This document shows, piece after piece, positions 7,918-17,557 of a stretch of 49,430 bases of DNA (the stretch's first letter is position 1; each line of letters starts with the position of its first letter). Location of the stretch: NCBI GenBank assembly GCA_964594045.1, contig CAZQKR010000032.1, forward strand, positions 1-49,430, given 5' to 3'. The translations under genes and the position numbers were made by a program. The DNA comes from UBA2365 sp964594045 (lineage in GTDB: Bacteria > Bacteroidota > Bacteroidia > Chitinophagales > Saprospiraceae). The notes beneath the pieces were generated by a model. The model made no database searches and was not told the origin of the DNA. It saw nothing but the letters and a program-made list of their open reading frames with translations.

Positions 7918-8630
7918 GAAGCGAAGGTAATATCTATTTTTATTTTGGGTAAATAAAAATTAAAAATGGGTAGAACAGCATTGTAGTTTGACTATCCTGG
8001 TTTTTGCATCGTGGAGAAAGGGCCTTAAGGATTACTTAAAAAATCACTGTTGAACGATAAAAAATTACAGGATTTCTCGCTCCGCCCGAACCTGTACCAA
8101 CCTGGCGTCCCTGCTGAAGAATGAACGTTGGGATCGAACAGGATGAGCAGCGGGAATGACAAGGCTTTCAGGGGTTTCAGGAGAGAAGAGGGCAGGCGGT
8201 GGCAAGCCGCCGCCTACCCTCTTCTCAAACAACCAACTGTCTGTCAGAAGTGATAAAATCTATTGATTATCTAAAAGAATGGATGGTATGTTGTGTTGAC
8301 ATAAATTTAGGAATAAATTATCGGTATGGCATGAATATTTTGAATGGACTTTATGAAGTTGTTTAAAATGTATCTTAAAAGATGCAAACATATTATTGAT
8401 GAATGCTGACGATAAATCTCATCATTTTTCAATCAGCATCTGAGTTCCAAAAAAGAGTTTTGCCCTGATTTTTTTGGTGACCTACCACGATGTGTTCCCT
8501 CCCTTGAATATCCACAGGATATTCACCTTTCAGGAATGGTCGGTCATTTTCAGGTATCAACATAATCTTAAACAACTTCTGAAAAAATTACAATTCCCAC
8601 AATCAGGAAATTTAAAATTATTCCCATGTT
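7918..8630. other. 713-bp non-coding region with a strong hairpin
   Basis: No convincing gene is seen. At 8184-8225 a 42-nt near-perfect hairpin has arms AGAAGAGGGCAGGCGG and CCGCCTACCCTCTTCT with one mismatch; the stem extends through GGC/GCC to an AA tip. There is no T-run after it, so it is not a normal intrinsic terminator. Two oppositely oriented copies of a GAAGTTGTTTAA element lie at about 8353-8378 and 8550-8576. Confidence 0.6.
8353..8576. repeat. pair of inverted GAAGTTGTTT elements
   Basis: A forward copy (GAAGTTGTTTAAAATG, then ATCTTAA) near 8355 and a reverse copy (CTTAAACAACTTC) ending near 8575 bound about 220 bp without a gene. Related copies occur near 6847-6877 (reverse), 10339-10363 (forward) and 28944-28966 (forward). 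They may be terminal inverted repeats of a non-autonomous element or of a decayed insertion sequence. Confidence 0.5.
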
Positions 8631-10100
8631 TTACCCTGCATAGGCAAACAAACACTGATTGACATTTTCAAGGGCATTCTGGTCATCTGAAAGCACATAA
8701 AGCAGATCGTTTTCTTCCAGAACTGTGGATCCATTTGGAGTGATGTATTTGTCATCCCTCCTGATCATGGCGATGATCGCATTCGTGGGAAAACTCAGGT
8801 CAACGATCATTTTCCCAACAGCAGGGCAACCGGGTGTGATCACCACCTCATTGAGCATAGCCTTGGGTAATTCTTCAAGAAAACTTTCCGCAGGGGATAC
8901 AGGTTTTTGCTGTTCAGGAACCACCACATTCAGCCATTTGGCAAAGATATTGAGGGTGGTCCCCTGTATGAGCACGGAAGTGACGGAGATGAAAAAGACC
9001 ACATTGAAGATCATTTCTGCCTTGTCAATGCCGGCCAATAAAGGATAGGTGGCAAATACGATCGGCACTGCACCTCTCAGTCCTGCCCAGGAAATGTATA
9101 ATCTGCGGCGCATTTTCATCCTGAAAACCGAGAGACTGAGCAAAACGCTGAAAGGCCTTGCCACAAGAATCAAAAACAAGGCGATCAAAAGTCCGATTCC
9201 TATGACTGGTACAATATGACTTGGAATAACAAGCAAGCCTAAAGTCAGGAACAGTACAATCTGCATTAGCCAGGCCAGACCGTCATACATTCTCATGATG
9301 GTTTTTTTATGGATCAGATCCTGATTACCAAGATATACCGCACAAATGTAGATGGCGAGAAAGCCGTTGCCCCCGAGAAAATCGGTGGCAGAAAAAGTGA
9401 GGAACATCAATGCGATCACCAGCACAGAATACAAACCTTCAAAATCAAGCCTGATCCGGTTGATGATGACTTTACTGACCTTGCCAAAAACAAAGCCCAG
9501 GACTCCGCCTAGCACCATTTGTTGTGCAAATACAGGCAAAACAGAAACAAAGGATTGGTCCTGATGTATGACCAGGCTGAGAAAAACCGTGGTCAGCACG
9601 TATGCCATTGGGTCATTACTGCCGCTCTCGAGTTCAAGGGTCGGTCTGATATGATCCTTTAAAGCAAGGTTTTTTGATCTGAGAATGGAGAAAACCGCTG
9701 CCACGTCCGTTGAACTGACGATGGAACCCAGCAGCATACTTTCATAGATGGTAAAATCGGTGATCAGCCAGACAAAAATCCCCAGTGAAATTGCGGTCAG
9801 GATCACACCAATCGTTGAAAGAATAAATCCTTCTTTCAAAACAGGCCGGACAAAATTCCAGTTGGTATCCAAACCTCCGGAGAACAGGATGAAATTGAGC
9901 GAAACCACACCGATGAACTGTGCTATCTTCGGGTCGTTGAAACTGATCCCTCCAATGCCTTCATTTCCTGCCAGCATACCGATCGTCAGGAAGAGCAGCA
10001 ATGTTGGCACGCCAAAACGATATGAGGTTTTACCTGCGAAGATACTCACCAGTAAAAGGATCGATCCTACCAATAATATATTCTCTATCGTTAAATTCAT
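8631..10100 (-). CDS. nhaP2: K+/H+ antiporter, CPA1 family with C-terminal RCK_C/TrkA_C domain (NhaP2/CvrA-like)
   Basis: A 489-residue protein. ATG 10100 is chosen because the family begins at this point (MNLTIENILLVGSILL) and 46 extra upstream in-frame codons look unrelated. About 12 membrane segments fill residues 1-400. SSTDVAAVF (129-137) and ESGSNDPMA (158-166) are the ion-binding signatures of CPA1 exchangers; the ND pair is expected in electroneutral NhaP-type proteins. The final ~85 residues form a soluble RCK_C-like domain, which senses nucleotides or ions in relatives. Predicted role: inner-membrane exchange of K+ (or Na+) for protons in cell volume and pH control. It is monocistronic. 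Na+ versus K+ selectivity cannot be decided by eye. Confidence 0.88.
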   Translation of the reverse strand: MNLTIENILLVGSILLLVSIFAGKTSYRFGVPTLLLFLTIGMLAGNEGIGGISFNDPKIAQFIGVVSLNFILFSGGLDTNWNFVRPVLKEGFILSTIGVILTAISLGIFVWLITDFTIYESMLLGSIVSSTDVAAVFSILRSKNLALKDHIRPTLELESGSNDPMAYVLTTVFLSLVIHQDQSFVSVLPVFAQQMVLGGVLGFVFGKVSKVIINRIRLDFEGLYSVLVIALMFLTFSATDFLGGNGFLAIYICAVYLGNQDLIHKKTIMRMYDGLAWLMQIVLFLTLGLLVIPSHIVPVIGIGLLIALFLILVARPFSVLLSLSVFRMKMRRRLYISWAGLRGAVPIVFATYPLLAGIDKAEMIFNVVFFISVTSVLIQGTTLNIFAKWLNVVVPEQQKPVSPAESFLEELPKAMLNEVVITPGCPAVGKMIVDLSFPTNAIIAMIRRDDKYITPNGSTVLEENDLLYVLSDDQNALENVNQCLFAYAG

Positions 10101-10485
10101 CCGGGATTTATAATTGCTGTCCTGTTTTGAGCTGCCCGGGTTCCAAAGCGAATGATCAATCAGCGTAAATCTGACGTCATCAGGCAGCCAGGGAAAAGTT
10201 ACTGACCGTAAAAATAATAAAATTTTCCTGAGGGTCAAAATTACACTTATGATAACTTTGGTTTACAGGCAACCGGTTTTCGCTATTGGTGAATTATTTT
10301 CTTTTAAACCTGATTGGGAAATACCCGTGTTTTATTATGAAGTTGTTTCAAAATGAATCTTAAAGCTTATCAGCATTTTCAGCAATAAACATAATTATGA
10401 AACAACTGCAATGACTTAAGATTCCCTGAAATCCTGCAAAACAAAGAATTACCCCAAGTAATAAGATCTCCGGAATCTGATGAAA
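10101..10485. other. 385-bp intergenic region with another GAAGTTGTTT element
   Basis: It contains the antiporter upstream region and, at 10339-10363, GAAGTTGTTTCAAAATG followed by ATCTTAA. A partly matching inverted copy (GAAACAACT ... CTTAAGATT) lies at about 10399-10422. No gene or clear promoter is seen. Confidence 0.45.
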
Positions 10486-10902
10486 CTAGACCTGCTCCAC
10501 CTGATGCGTCTTATCAAGATACCCTCTGATCAAAAAGATCTGAACCATGAAGAACACAACAAAAGTCACCAGGGCAATCAGGAAAAAACTGGAGAAAAAC
10601 ATGGGAAAATAACTGGCATTGAATTGGTTCACCGATTCTGTCAACGGCTCCAGGCTGAACTTTTCCGTTCCGGTGATGGCGAACAACAGGCTCAGACCTG
10701 CAATGACCATTGCAACCAGCAGCCAGCCTTTGCGTGAGATCAGCGGTTCAGCCTTTCTTCTCTGTTTTGCTTGAGCCAGTTGTTCAATTCTGAACATGAC
10801 GGAAGGGACAAAATCAGCGCCGGGAACTTCCGGTGTCACCTGGCTGATCTTTTGCCTGAGCAGATCATCGATCAGCTTATCATCTGTTTTATGCATATTC
10901 AT
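10486..10902 (-). CDS. probable anti-sigma factor, two-helix membrane protein
   Basis: A 138-residue protein. The first ~58 residues are cytoplasmic, beginning 'MNMHKTDDKLIDDLLRQKI' with a patterned helix of the kind that binds sigma factors. Two transmembrane helices follow (about 59-79 and 100-125). The gene overlaps the 3' end of the ECF sigma gene by 14 bp, the classical arrangement for a membrane anti-sigma that holds its sigma until an envelope signal arrives. No zinc-binding HxxxCxxC motif is present. The function is inferred from topology and position. Confidence 0.7.
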   Translation of the reverse strand: MNMHKTDDKLIDDLLRQKISQVTPEVPGADFVPSVMFRIEQLAQAKQRRKAEPLISRKGWLLVAMVIAGLSLLFAITGTEKFSLEPLTESVNQFNASYFPMFFSSFFLIALVTFVVFFMVQIFLIRGYLDKTHQVEQV

Positions 10903-11458
10903 GTTTCGGTTTCAGATTCAGTTTTTGTTTTAATTCATCATACAGCAACTGCCTGCTTCTGAAAAGTTTGACTTTTACATTTGACTCTGAGATGCCGGTA
11001 ATTTCGGAAATTTCCCTGATCGAATGTTCTTCAAAGTAAAACAAAGTTACAATGATCCTTTCATTTTCCGGCAAACTACCGATACAATTGCGTATGATTT
11101 CGTTTTCTTCCAGCTTTTCCTGTTCAGCCACATTATCGGTGCTGCCCGGACGATCATAATCGCCCATTCCGATAGTATCATGAAATTTCTTCTGCGACCT
11201 GAATTTACTGACACTAGTATTGTAAGCGATTCTGTATAACCAGGTTGAAAATTTCGCCTTTTTACTGAAGCCGGCAAGTGACTTATATGCTTTCACAAAA
11301 ACATCCTGGGCAACTTCCTCTGCTTCTTCATGGTGCTGGACTATCCTGAGCGCTATGGTAAAGATCATCGATTGATATTTCCGCACGATTTGCCCGTAAG
11401 CCTGAAGGTCGCCTTCCAGTGTCTTTTCTATCAACAGTATATCATCTACGGACTCCAT
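10889..11458 (-). CDS. ECF-type RNA polymerase sigma factor
   Basis: A 189-residue protein. ATG 11458 is chosen because AAAGG precedes it and the family usually starts a few residues before 'DILLIEKTLEGD'. Region 2 spans about residues 15-85 with 'EEVAQDVFVKAYKSL' and 'FSTWLYRIAYN'. Region 4 has 'LPENERIIVTLFYFEEHSIREI' and a helix-turn-helix 'ITGISESNVKVKLFRSRQ'. It directs RNA polymerase to a stress or envelope regulon. The next gene overlaps it and is the likely anti-sigma. No C-terminal sensor domain is present. Confidence 0.93.
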   Translation of the reverse strand: MESVDDILLIEKTLEGDLQAYGQIVRKYQSMIFTIALRIVQHHEEAEEVAQDVFVKAYKSLAGFSKKAKFSTWLYRIAYNTSVSKFRSQKKFHDTIGMGDYDRPGSTDNVAEQEKLEENEIIRNCIGSLPENERIIVTLFYFEEHSIREISEITGISESNVKVKLFRSRQLLYDELKQKLNLKPKHEYA

Positions 11459-11703
11459 CACGCCTTTAGACCACATGAACCACATGGTGGTTACAAATTT
11501 AATAAAAAAAAACGTAATTATTTAGCTCAATTGTATTTTAGTCTAAAGTCTGTTAGCTAATGATTTATACCCAGGTTCAATCCCTCTGATCCAGTATAAA
11601 TTTGGTAACTTTGGGCTCAAAGTAAACGATCTTTCCCCAGGGCCTGACAGGCCATCAGACTCATTATCTAACCACCTGACTAACCACAAAAAACGAAATC
11701 ATT

Positions 11704-11799
11704 ATGAGCAAACCAAACATATTAGGTTGGATTATTAGAAATCTGCTCATCCGTGGTATGGGTTCATTACCAGTGACAGTGAACGAAGGACTGGAATAG
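11704..11799 (+). CDS. possible 31-residue small protein
   Basis: A short frame starting MSKPNILGWIIRNLL, with an amphipathic or weakly hydrophobic first half. Support is contextual. A TAACTTTG box (TAnnTTTG) lies at 11606-11613, about 90 bp upstream. The ATG is preceded by an A-rich leader typical of Bacteroidota. A hairpin begins 3 bp after the stop codon. No homologue is known to me; it could equally be chance inside a 733-bp gap. Confidence 0.3.
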   Translation: MSKPNILGWIIRNLLIRGMGSLPVTVNEGLE

Positions 11800-11801
11800 C
11801 G

Positions 11802-11838
11802 TTATACTGACATCATGATTCATGATGAGTCAGTATAA
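11802..11838 (+). terminator. hairpin after the possible small ORF
   Basis: Outer arms TTATACTGAC/GTCAGTATAA (10 bp) and inner arms ATCAT/ATGAT enclose a 5-nt loop, with a 2-nt bulge. No T-run follows, so it may be a processing structure or binding site instead of a terminator. The remainder of the gap, 11839-12254, holds nothing I can support. Confidence 0.35.
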
Positions 11839-12254
11839 TACCGACTTCAGAATAGAGGTAAATGATCTTGTAAACGTCGATATTAACCGGACGATCCGAT
11901 TCTGCAGTCAGAACAGTTAATAACTTTTACAGGAAATGAATTTCCTGGTCAACAGTCAGAAATGGCAAAGGAATTTCCTTTGACATACATCCGGAAGATT
12001 GGTGCCCACACAAATTATCTACACCCTGAAAAAGTAATGCTCATGCAGGAAAAACACCGCTTCAATAAAATTGTATGAAAGGATATATATATTTACCTTT
12101 ACGATATAACTTATGATTTAACTTACTGCAGATAAAATCAACATGAATAAATATCAGGTTTTTCTTACCAACAAGGCTTTAAAGTATTTCATTGAAGAAT
12201 CCAAATGGCTGCAATAAGGCAGGTTTTGCCGGTGAAAAACAAAAATATATACTG

Positions 12255-14249
12255 ATGAAAACAATACTGACTGTAATGACTTTCCTGTCATCCATACTAC
12301 TGCTGCCAGCCCGGGAACAGACGCAATACTGGCATTTGAATGAACACAATGGCATCAGCAGGAAAATTTCCGCTGGTGAACAGTTTAGTGACCATATCGA
12401 AATGAGCGGCAAATTCATCTCTGCAGTACTCAAATACGGTGTTCATCAGGATGGTTCTTTCAGGCTCACCCGTGAACTGGTCTGGCCCATGCTGAGGACG
12501 ATACCCAACGACACCCATGCCAGCCTGATCCGAACCCTGAATACTGATCCGGTCAGTCTGATCTGTATCAATGGCTGGGGGGTCAGAAAAGAACAGGTTA
12601 CAGAAATCCAACTTGACGGAAGATTGGTGGTCAACAGCCTGCTGGACAACGATATAGCCCTGGAAAGAACGCTTTTCCCGTCCACCGACAAACCAATTTT
12701 TTGTGAAAAATATGTCATTACCAATCAACGCAGCAAAAGCTTGATCATAGACATCCCTGAGATACGAAATTCCATCAAAACCCATCCGGAAATGGGGGTA
12801 AATGGAGCTTACCTTGTTGAAACCAATTCCATCCAACACGGCAGTTTCCGGCTCAATCCCGGTGAAAAGTGCGAATTTTATATGTTTTTTTACGCAAGAA
12901 AAGCAAGTGAGCAGGCTTTTGCTCCGGATATTAAACAGGAGCTTGACCAACGCCTGGCCTTCCTGGAAACCATGAAACAACATCTTGTCCTTGAAACTCC
13001 TGATGCTGTACTCAATAAAATGTTTTATTTTGCCAAGATCCGGGCAGCTGAAAGTATTTATCAGACGGCAGGCGGTCCCATGCACGGTCCCGGAGGACTC
13101 AGATATTATGCAGCCATCTGGGCCAATGATCAGGCCGAATACATCAACCCGCTTTTCCCTTATCTGGGTTATGGCTACGGAAATGTTTCCGCCATCAACG
13201 CCTTCAGACATTTCGCCCGATTCATGAATCCGGAATATAAACCCATCCCCAGTTCCATCATTGCTGAAGGACTGGATATCTGGGATGGAGCAGGAGACCG
13301 CGGTGATGGAGCCATGATCGCCTATGGTGCCTCCAGGTTCGCATTAACTTTGGGAAACAAAGATGTTGCAGTAGAATTATGGCCGTTGATCGAATGGACG
13401 CTGGAATATTGCAGGCTAAAACTTAATCAACACGGTGTAGTGACTTCAGATACAGATGAACTTGAAAATCGCTTTCCTTCCGGTAATGCGAATCTGGTCA
13501 CATCATGTTTGTATTATGACGCTTTGCTGTCTGCACATAGCCTTGGTATTGATTTGGGAAAGCCGACCAAAATTTTGAAAAGCTATAAAAACCAGGCAGC
13601 AAACCTGAAAAAAAACATAGAGAAATTTTTCGGCAGAAACGTTATGGGTTTCGAAACCTACCGTTATTATGAAGGCAACGATGTATTGCGTTCATGGATC
13701 TGTATTCCATTGACCGTAGGCATCTTCGACCGAAAAAACGGAACCATTGATGCCCTGTTCTCACCTGAACTCTGGACTGCTGACGGACTGGCAACTCAAT
13801 CCGGAGATAAAACTTTCTGGGATCGGGCCACCCTCTACGGATTGAGAGGTGTGTTTGCAGCCGGGGAAACAGAAAAAGGACTTAATTATTTGAAATACTA
13901 TTCTGAAAGGAGGTTGCTGGGCGAACATGTTCCTTATGCTGTTGAGGCATACCCTGAAGGCAATCAGCGACATCTTTCTGCCGAAAGCGGGTTGTATTGC
14001 CGGATATTTACCGAAGGTCTTTTTGGGATCAGACCGGTTTCCTTGAGAAGTTTTGAACTGTCACCCAAATTGCCCTGGGAGTGGGATCAAATGAGCCTGA
14101 AGAAAGTTCACGGATACGGGCGGGTATATGACATTCATATAAAAAGAGAACAGGAAAAACTGAGGATCATGGTGGTTGCCAATGATACGACCATTTTCAA
14201 TAAGTCAGTTGATCCAGGGCAAAGTGTGATAGTTGACTTTAACAACTGA
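12255..14249 (+). CDS. secreted six-hairpin glycosidase-like protein
   Basis: A 664-residue protein starting at ATG 12255, which opens a clean Sec signal peptide (MKTILTVMTFLSSILLLPA); upstream in-frame codons are not signal-like. The N-terminal ~200 residues look like a beta-sandwich. From about residue 240 an alpha-helical region rich in W, Y and G is typical of (alpha/alpha)6-barrel glycosidases, with acidic motifs such as WANDQAEYINP (about 287-297) and GLDIWDGAGDRGDGAM (about 339-354) that may hold catalytic acids. The exact GH family is not recognised. It probably acts on an oligosaccharide in the periplasm or outside. It is followed 195 bp later by a secreted transglutaminase-like gene in the same direction. 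Confidence 0.7.
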   Translation: MKTILTVMTFLSSILLLPAREQTQYWHLNEHNGISRKISAGEQFSDHIEMSGKFISAVLKYGVHQDGSFRLTRELVWPMLRTIPNDTHASLIRTLNTDPVSLICINGWGVRKEQVTEIQLDGRLVVNSLLDNDIALERTLFPSTDKPIFCEKYVITNQRSKSLIIDIPEIRNSIKTHPEMGVNGAYLVETNSIQHGSFRLNPGEKCEFYMFFYARKASEQAFAPDIKQELDQRLAFLETMKQHLVLETPDAVLNKMFYFAKIRAAESIYQTAGGPMHGPGGLRYYAAIWANDQAEYINPLFPYLGYGYGNVSAINAFRHFARFMNPEYKPIPSSIIAEGLDIWDGAGDRGDGAMIAYGASRFALTLGNKDVAVELWPLIEWTLEYCRLKLNQHGVVTSDTDELENRFPSGNANLVTSCLYYDALLSAHSLGIDLGKPTKILKSYKNQAANLKKNIEKFFGRNVMGFETYRYYEGNDVLRSWICIPLTVGIFDRKNGTIDALFSPELWTADGLATQSGDKTFWDRATLYGLRGVFAAGETEKGLNYLKYYSERRLLGEHVPYAVEAYPEGNQRHLSAESGLYCRIFTEGLFGIRPVSLRSFELSPKLPWEWDQMSLKKVHGYGRVYDIHIKREQEKLRIMVVANDTTIFNKSVDPGQSVIVDFNN

Positions 14250-14444
14250 TCGGCCAAAATTTGACTGTATTAACCGATTTTGGGTATATCTGACCTATTT
14301 GGGAGAGGAATACGGATAACACTGATTGGGCGAATCTTCACAGATCCATTCATCGAAAAAATACTTATGCTACTGATCCGTATGAACTATTAAAAGAGCA
14401 TTACTTTTCTTAATTTTGGAACCTGATTAAATCATTTCATTAAG

Positions 14445-15653
14445 ATGACGCAATTCAAAAAGATATTCTTCACCTTACTTTTCTTTGCATCAGTCCTTTC
14501 CAATCATGCATTTGCACAAAATCTCAATGGTGTTCCCGAATCCTATCAAAAGCTGATCAATGAGTCTTTGGGCAAAGCCGTAACGAATGCTTCACAATTG
14601 TCCAAAGCCATTGAGATGGCCTCACCTGAAGAAAAAGGATCTGTATGTTTCCTGATCGCCTATATGCCCGAAAGGGATCTGCAGACGCTGAACGCTGAAT
14701 TTATCCTGGAAAATGTGAGGCTGGCGCATCAAGCCCGGCAAAAATTTTCCTGGTGCGCAGACTTACCGGATTCCATTTTCCTCAATGAAGTGTTGCCTTA
14801 TGCATCCCTGAATGAGACCCGGGAAAACTGGAGAGCAGAATTTGTTAAGACCTTTGGACCCTTGGTGGCAGGAAGTAAAAACATATATGAAGCCATTGAT
14901 TCGATCAACCGGAATATCCTCAAAATAACCGGTGTGGAATACAATACCCAGCGAGAAAAAGCAGATCAGAGCCCGTTTGAATCCATGAAGTCCGGGATGG
15001 CTTCCTGCACAGGTCTTTCCATTCTTTTGACCGCCGCGTTCAGGGCTGTCGGCATTCCCTCGAGGATCGCCGGTACGCCGATGTGGACCAATATGCGAGG
15101 CAACCACAACTGGTGCGAAGTCTGGATCGAAGGTAAATGGTATTTTACAGAGTATTACCCTGACAGGCTCAATTTCAGCTGGTTCCTGGAAGACGCCGGA
15201 AAGGCTGACAGGAACAATCCCATACATTGGATCTATGCATCTTCATTCAAACCAACAGGCCTGGCCTTTCCACTCGTCTGGGATGAAAATATACATTATG
15301 TCCATGCGCAAAATGTAACAGACAGATACATCGACCTGTATCTTGCAGATGATGATTTAAAAGCCATTAGTGATGCGGACTACATCCTGAATGTAGTCGT
15401 GTACAAATCAGAAAATATGGTCAAAAGCAAAGATCGTGTCATTGCCCGTGTGGAAATTATAGACGAAGAAAAGGTGATTGATTTCGGTTATTCACCGGGT
15501 CCGATTGACGACCTCAACCGATATCTTAAATTCACCTTAAAAAGAAACAAGCGATATGAAATTGCACTCACCCTTCCGGATGGCAGTCAGAAAAAAGTCT
15601 TCCAGCAATCAGCAGATCACAGGGATCAGGTTTTGACATTATGGGTGGAATAG
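14445..15653 (+). CDS. secreted transglutaminase-like cysteine protein
   Basis: A 402-residue protein with a signal peptide cleaved near HAFAQ25. The central domain is the papain-like transglutaminase core, with Cys188 in MASCTGLS, His221 in GNHNWCEVW and Asp240 in TEYYPDRL in the right order and spacing for a catalytic triad. In bacteria this superfamily is mostly proteases or peptidoglycan/peptide-modifying enzymes, not cross-linkers. The C-terminal ~110 residues look like a beta-rich accessory domain. A TAATTTTG box at 14411-14418 may be its promoter. The substrate is unknown. Confidence 0.85.
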   Translation: MTQFKKIFFTLLFFASVLSNHAFAQNLNGVPESYQKLINESLGKAVTNASQLSKAIEMASPEEKGSVCFLIAYMPERDLQTLNAEFILENVRLAHQARQKFSWCADLPDSIFLNEVLPYASLNETRENWRAEFVKTFGPLVAGSKNIYEAIDSINRNILKITGVEYNTQREKADQSPFESMKSGMASCTGLSILLTAAFRAVGIPSRIAGTPMWTNMRGNHNWCEVWIEGKWYFTEYYPDRLNFSWFLEDAGKADRNNPIHWIYASSFKPTGLAFPLVWDENIHYVHAQNVTDRYIDLYLADDDLKAISDADYILNVVVYKSENMVKSKDRVIARVEIIDEEKVIDFGYSPGPIDDLNRYLKFTLKRNKRYEIALTLPDGSQKKVFQQSADHRDQVLTLWVE

Positions 15654-15921
15654 CCCATTTAAATGTAATTTCTTGATTTATCGGAAAATCTACATTCATA
15701 ATATTTGAACACCTGCATGATTTTCCCTGAAAAATGCCGAAAAACAGCCCAATACCCAATTTTAGGCCTTTTTTTGTGTATTCATACGCAAATAAAGACA
15801 TGATTTTGTGTATTGACGGAAAATCAATGTTTTAAAAGGATAAAGATCTGCGATAATCCGTCATATCCGCGTCATCCGTGTTCAAAAAACATTGAGTAAA
15901 ACAACAAATTTTACCGTTTTA

Positions 15922-17343
15922 CTATTTATCTGAATGCACAGTATGATACATGACTGTCTTCAATTCATTCCAGGCGCCCCTGGTAAAATCAGGAATTTTG
16001 ACCGGCATACCCTGATTTTTAACCGAAATCTGGGATAATTCGATCACGGAAGACCATTCTGCTGCGTCATAAACATCCTGATCCAGTGGCAAACCGTGAT
16101 GCAGGCAGTAGATCAACCTGTAGTCCATGATAAAATCCATGCCGCCATGTCCGCCTACCTGTTTCGCCTTGTCACCCACTTCCTTCACGATGGGATGTTC
16201 GTATTGTTTCAGTATTGCTGTGAGAGCTGAATCTGAAAGGTAGCTATGACCGTTTGGTTCCAGGGTTATTCCCATCCTGGGCCATTTCTGTGCAAAACCT
16301 TTGGTTCCGCTCAACATGTGTATCCGGCTGTATGGTCTTGGATTGGTAACATTGTGTTGAATTTTAATGGTTTTCCCACGAACAGTTTTTATGATAGTGG
16401 TATTCATGTCACCTTTTTTGTAGGCTCTTTTGGCATAATCAGAATCTTCACCAAACTTTTCTTTGGCAAATTCAGTCAGCCCGAACTGGTTGCTCGAAAC
16501 AGAAACCAGGTACTCCATCCGGTCGCCGCGATGTATATTCAGTGCATGAGCGATCGGCCCCAGGCCGTGCATCGGATAAAGTGCACCATCCTTTTCCTGG
16601 TTGTGTTTCAGACGCCACATGTTCCAGTAATGCAGCGGTTCACCTTTCTCTGCGAACAGATATTCTCTCAGATCATGGATGTATGCACCTTCTGCATGCA
16701 CGATCTCCCCGAACAAACCCTGCTGCGCCATATTCAGTGTAGCCATTTCAAAGAAGTCATAGTTGCAGTTTTCCAGCATCATCATGTGGCGCCTGGTTTT
16801 TTCTGAAGTATTGACCAGTTGCCAGCATTCTTCCAGGGTCAGAGCGCCTGGAATCTCCGTGGCAACGTGTTTCCCATGTTCCATAGCGTACACTGCAATG
16901 GGTGTATGCAGATCCCAATGGGTGCATACATATACCAGATCCACATCTTCGCGCTGGCATATCTTTTTCCAGTCATCCGGCTGCGTGTAGCCATCCGGTT
17001 CAGGTCTGCCTCTGTCCCTGAGTGTAGCTTTGGCATCTTCTACATTTTCAGGGACCACATCGGCGATCGCGACGATCTGTGCTTCATCGATAAAACTCAG
17101 GCTGTAAACAGAACCCTGCCCACGCATACCAAGACCGATCACGGCTATGCGGACCACGTCCAGTGGTTCAGCGCGGAGTTGCAGCACGTGTTTTTGCCCG
17201 GCAGGTCTGGGTGGTGTGGGATAGACATCCACAGCGGTGAAAAGAGCATCAGCAGGTTGCTTTGCGGTCTGGCAAGCATTGAAGCAACATCCAATTACCA
17301 ATACGGTTATCCAGAATGAGATTATAAAAGGAAGATTTTTCAT
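15922..17343 (-). CDS. Gfo/Idh/MocA-family lipoprotein, GH109-like
   Basis: A 473-residue protein. A lipoprotein signal ends near C19 (VIG-C). The NAD(P)-binding Rossmann fold starts at about residue 64 with GLGMRGQG (70-77). Family motifs follow: EIPGALTLEECWQLV, MMLENCNYD and YPMHGLGPIA, closely matching the GH109 group. GH109 enzymes use tightly bound NAD+ in a redox-assisted glycoside cleavage; characterised members are alpha-N-acetylgalactosaminidases. Export as a lipoprotein is common in Bacteroidota members. Activity on a particular sugar is inference. It is monocistronic and convergent with the transglutaminase-like gene. Confidence 0.87.
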   Translation of the reverse strand: MKNLPFIISFWITVLVIGCCFNACQTAKQPADALFTAVDVYPTPPRPAGQKHVLQLRAEPLDVVRIAVIGLGMRGQGSVYSLSFIDEAQIVAIADVVPENVEDAKATLRDRGRPEPDGYTQPDDWKKICQREDVDLVYVCTHWDLHTPIAVYAMEHGKHVATEIPGALTLEECWQLVNTSEKTRRHMMMLENCNYDFFEMATLNMAQQGLFGEIVHAEGAYIHDLREYLFAEKGEPLHYWNMWRLKHNQEKDGALYPMHGLGPIAHALNIHRGDRMEYLVSVSSNQFGLTEFAKEKFGEDSDYAKRAYKKGDMNTTIIKTVRGKTIKIQHNVTNPRPYSRIHMLSGTKGFAQKWPRMGITLEPNGHSYLSDSALTAILKQYEHPIVKEVGDKAKQVGGHGGMDFIMDYRLIYCLHHGLPLDQDVYDAAEWSSVIELSQISVKNQGMPVKIPDFTRGAWNELKTVMYHTVHSDK

Positions 17344-17557
17344 TTGTTATGATGTTTGTGTTGTTTTTTTGTTGCTATGTTTTTATGTTTCTTTGTTTGA
17401 GTTGTTCGAAATGTTCGAAATGTTCGTATTACTGATCACTGATTACAGATTACAGTTCACAGAAACTTCATTTGTTGAATTGTTGAATCTTCGAATCCCC
17501 AAAAATAAGGCAATCTTACCGGATTAGCAAGCCGATCGAACCTGCATGGCAATAATT

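Noticed and set aside
10101..10238. An N-terminal extension of the antiporter of 46 residues
   Set aside because: It does not resemble the family, which begins at the internal ATG at 10100 with the first membrane helix.
11962..12078. A 38-codon frame (open from 11887) with a faint LytTR-like look
   Set aside because: The similarity is too short and vague, with no start signal and no partner sequence upstream.
12143..12217. A 24-codon frame just before the glycosidase-like gene, starting MNKYQVF
   Set aside because: Too short, with no promoter or conservation evidence; it could be a leader peptide but nothing supports this.
12297..13211. A long antisense frame of about 300 codons inside the glycosidase-like gene
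   Set aside because: It lies fully opposite a gene with a signal peptide and recognisable motifs, and its own translation has no domain.
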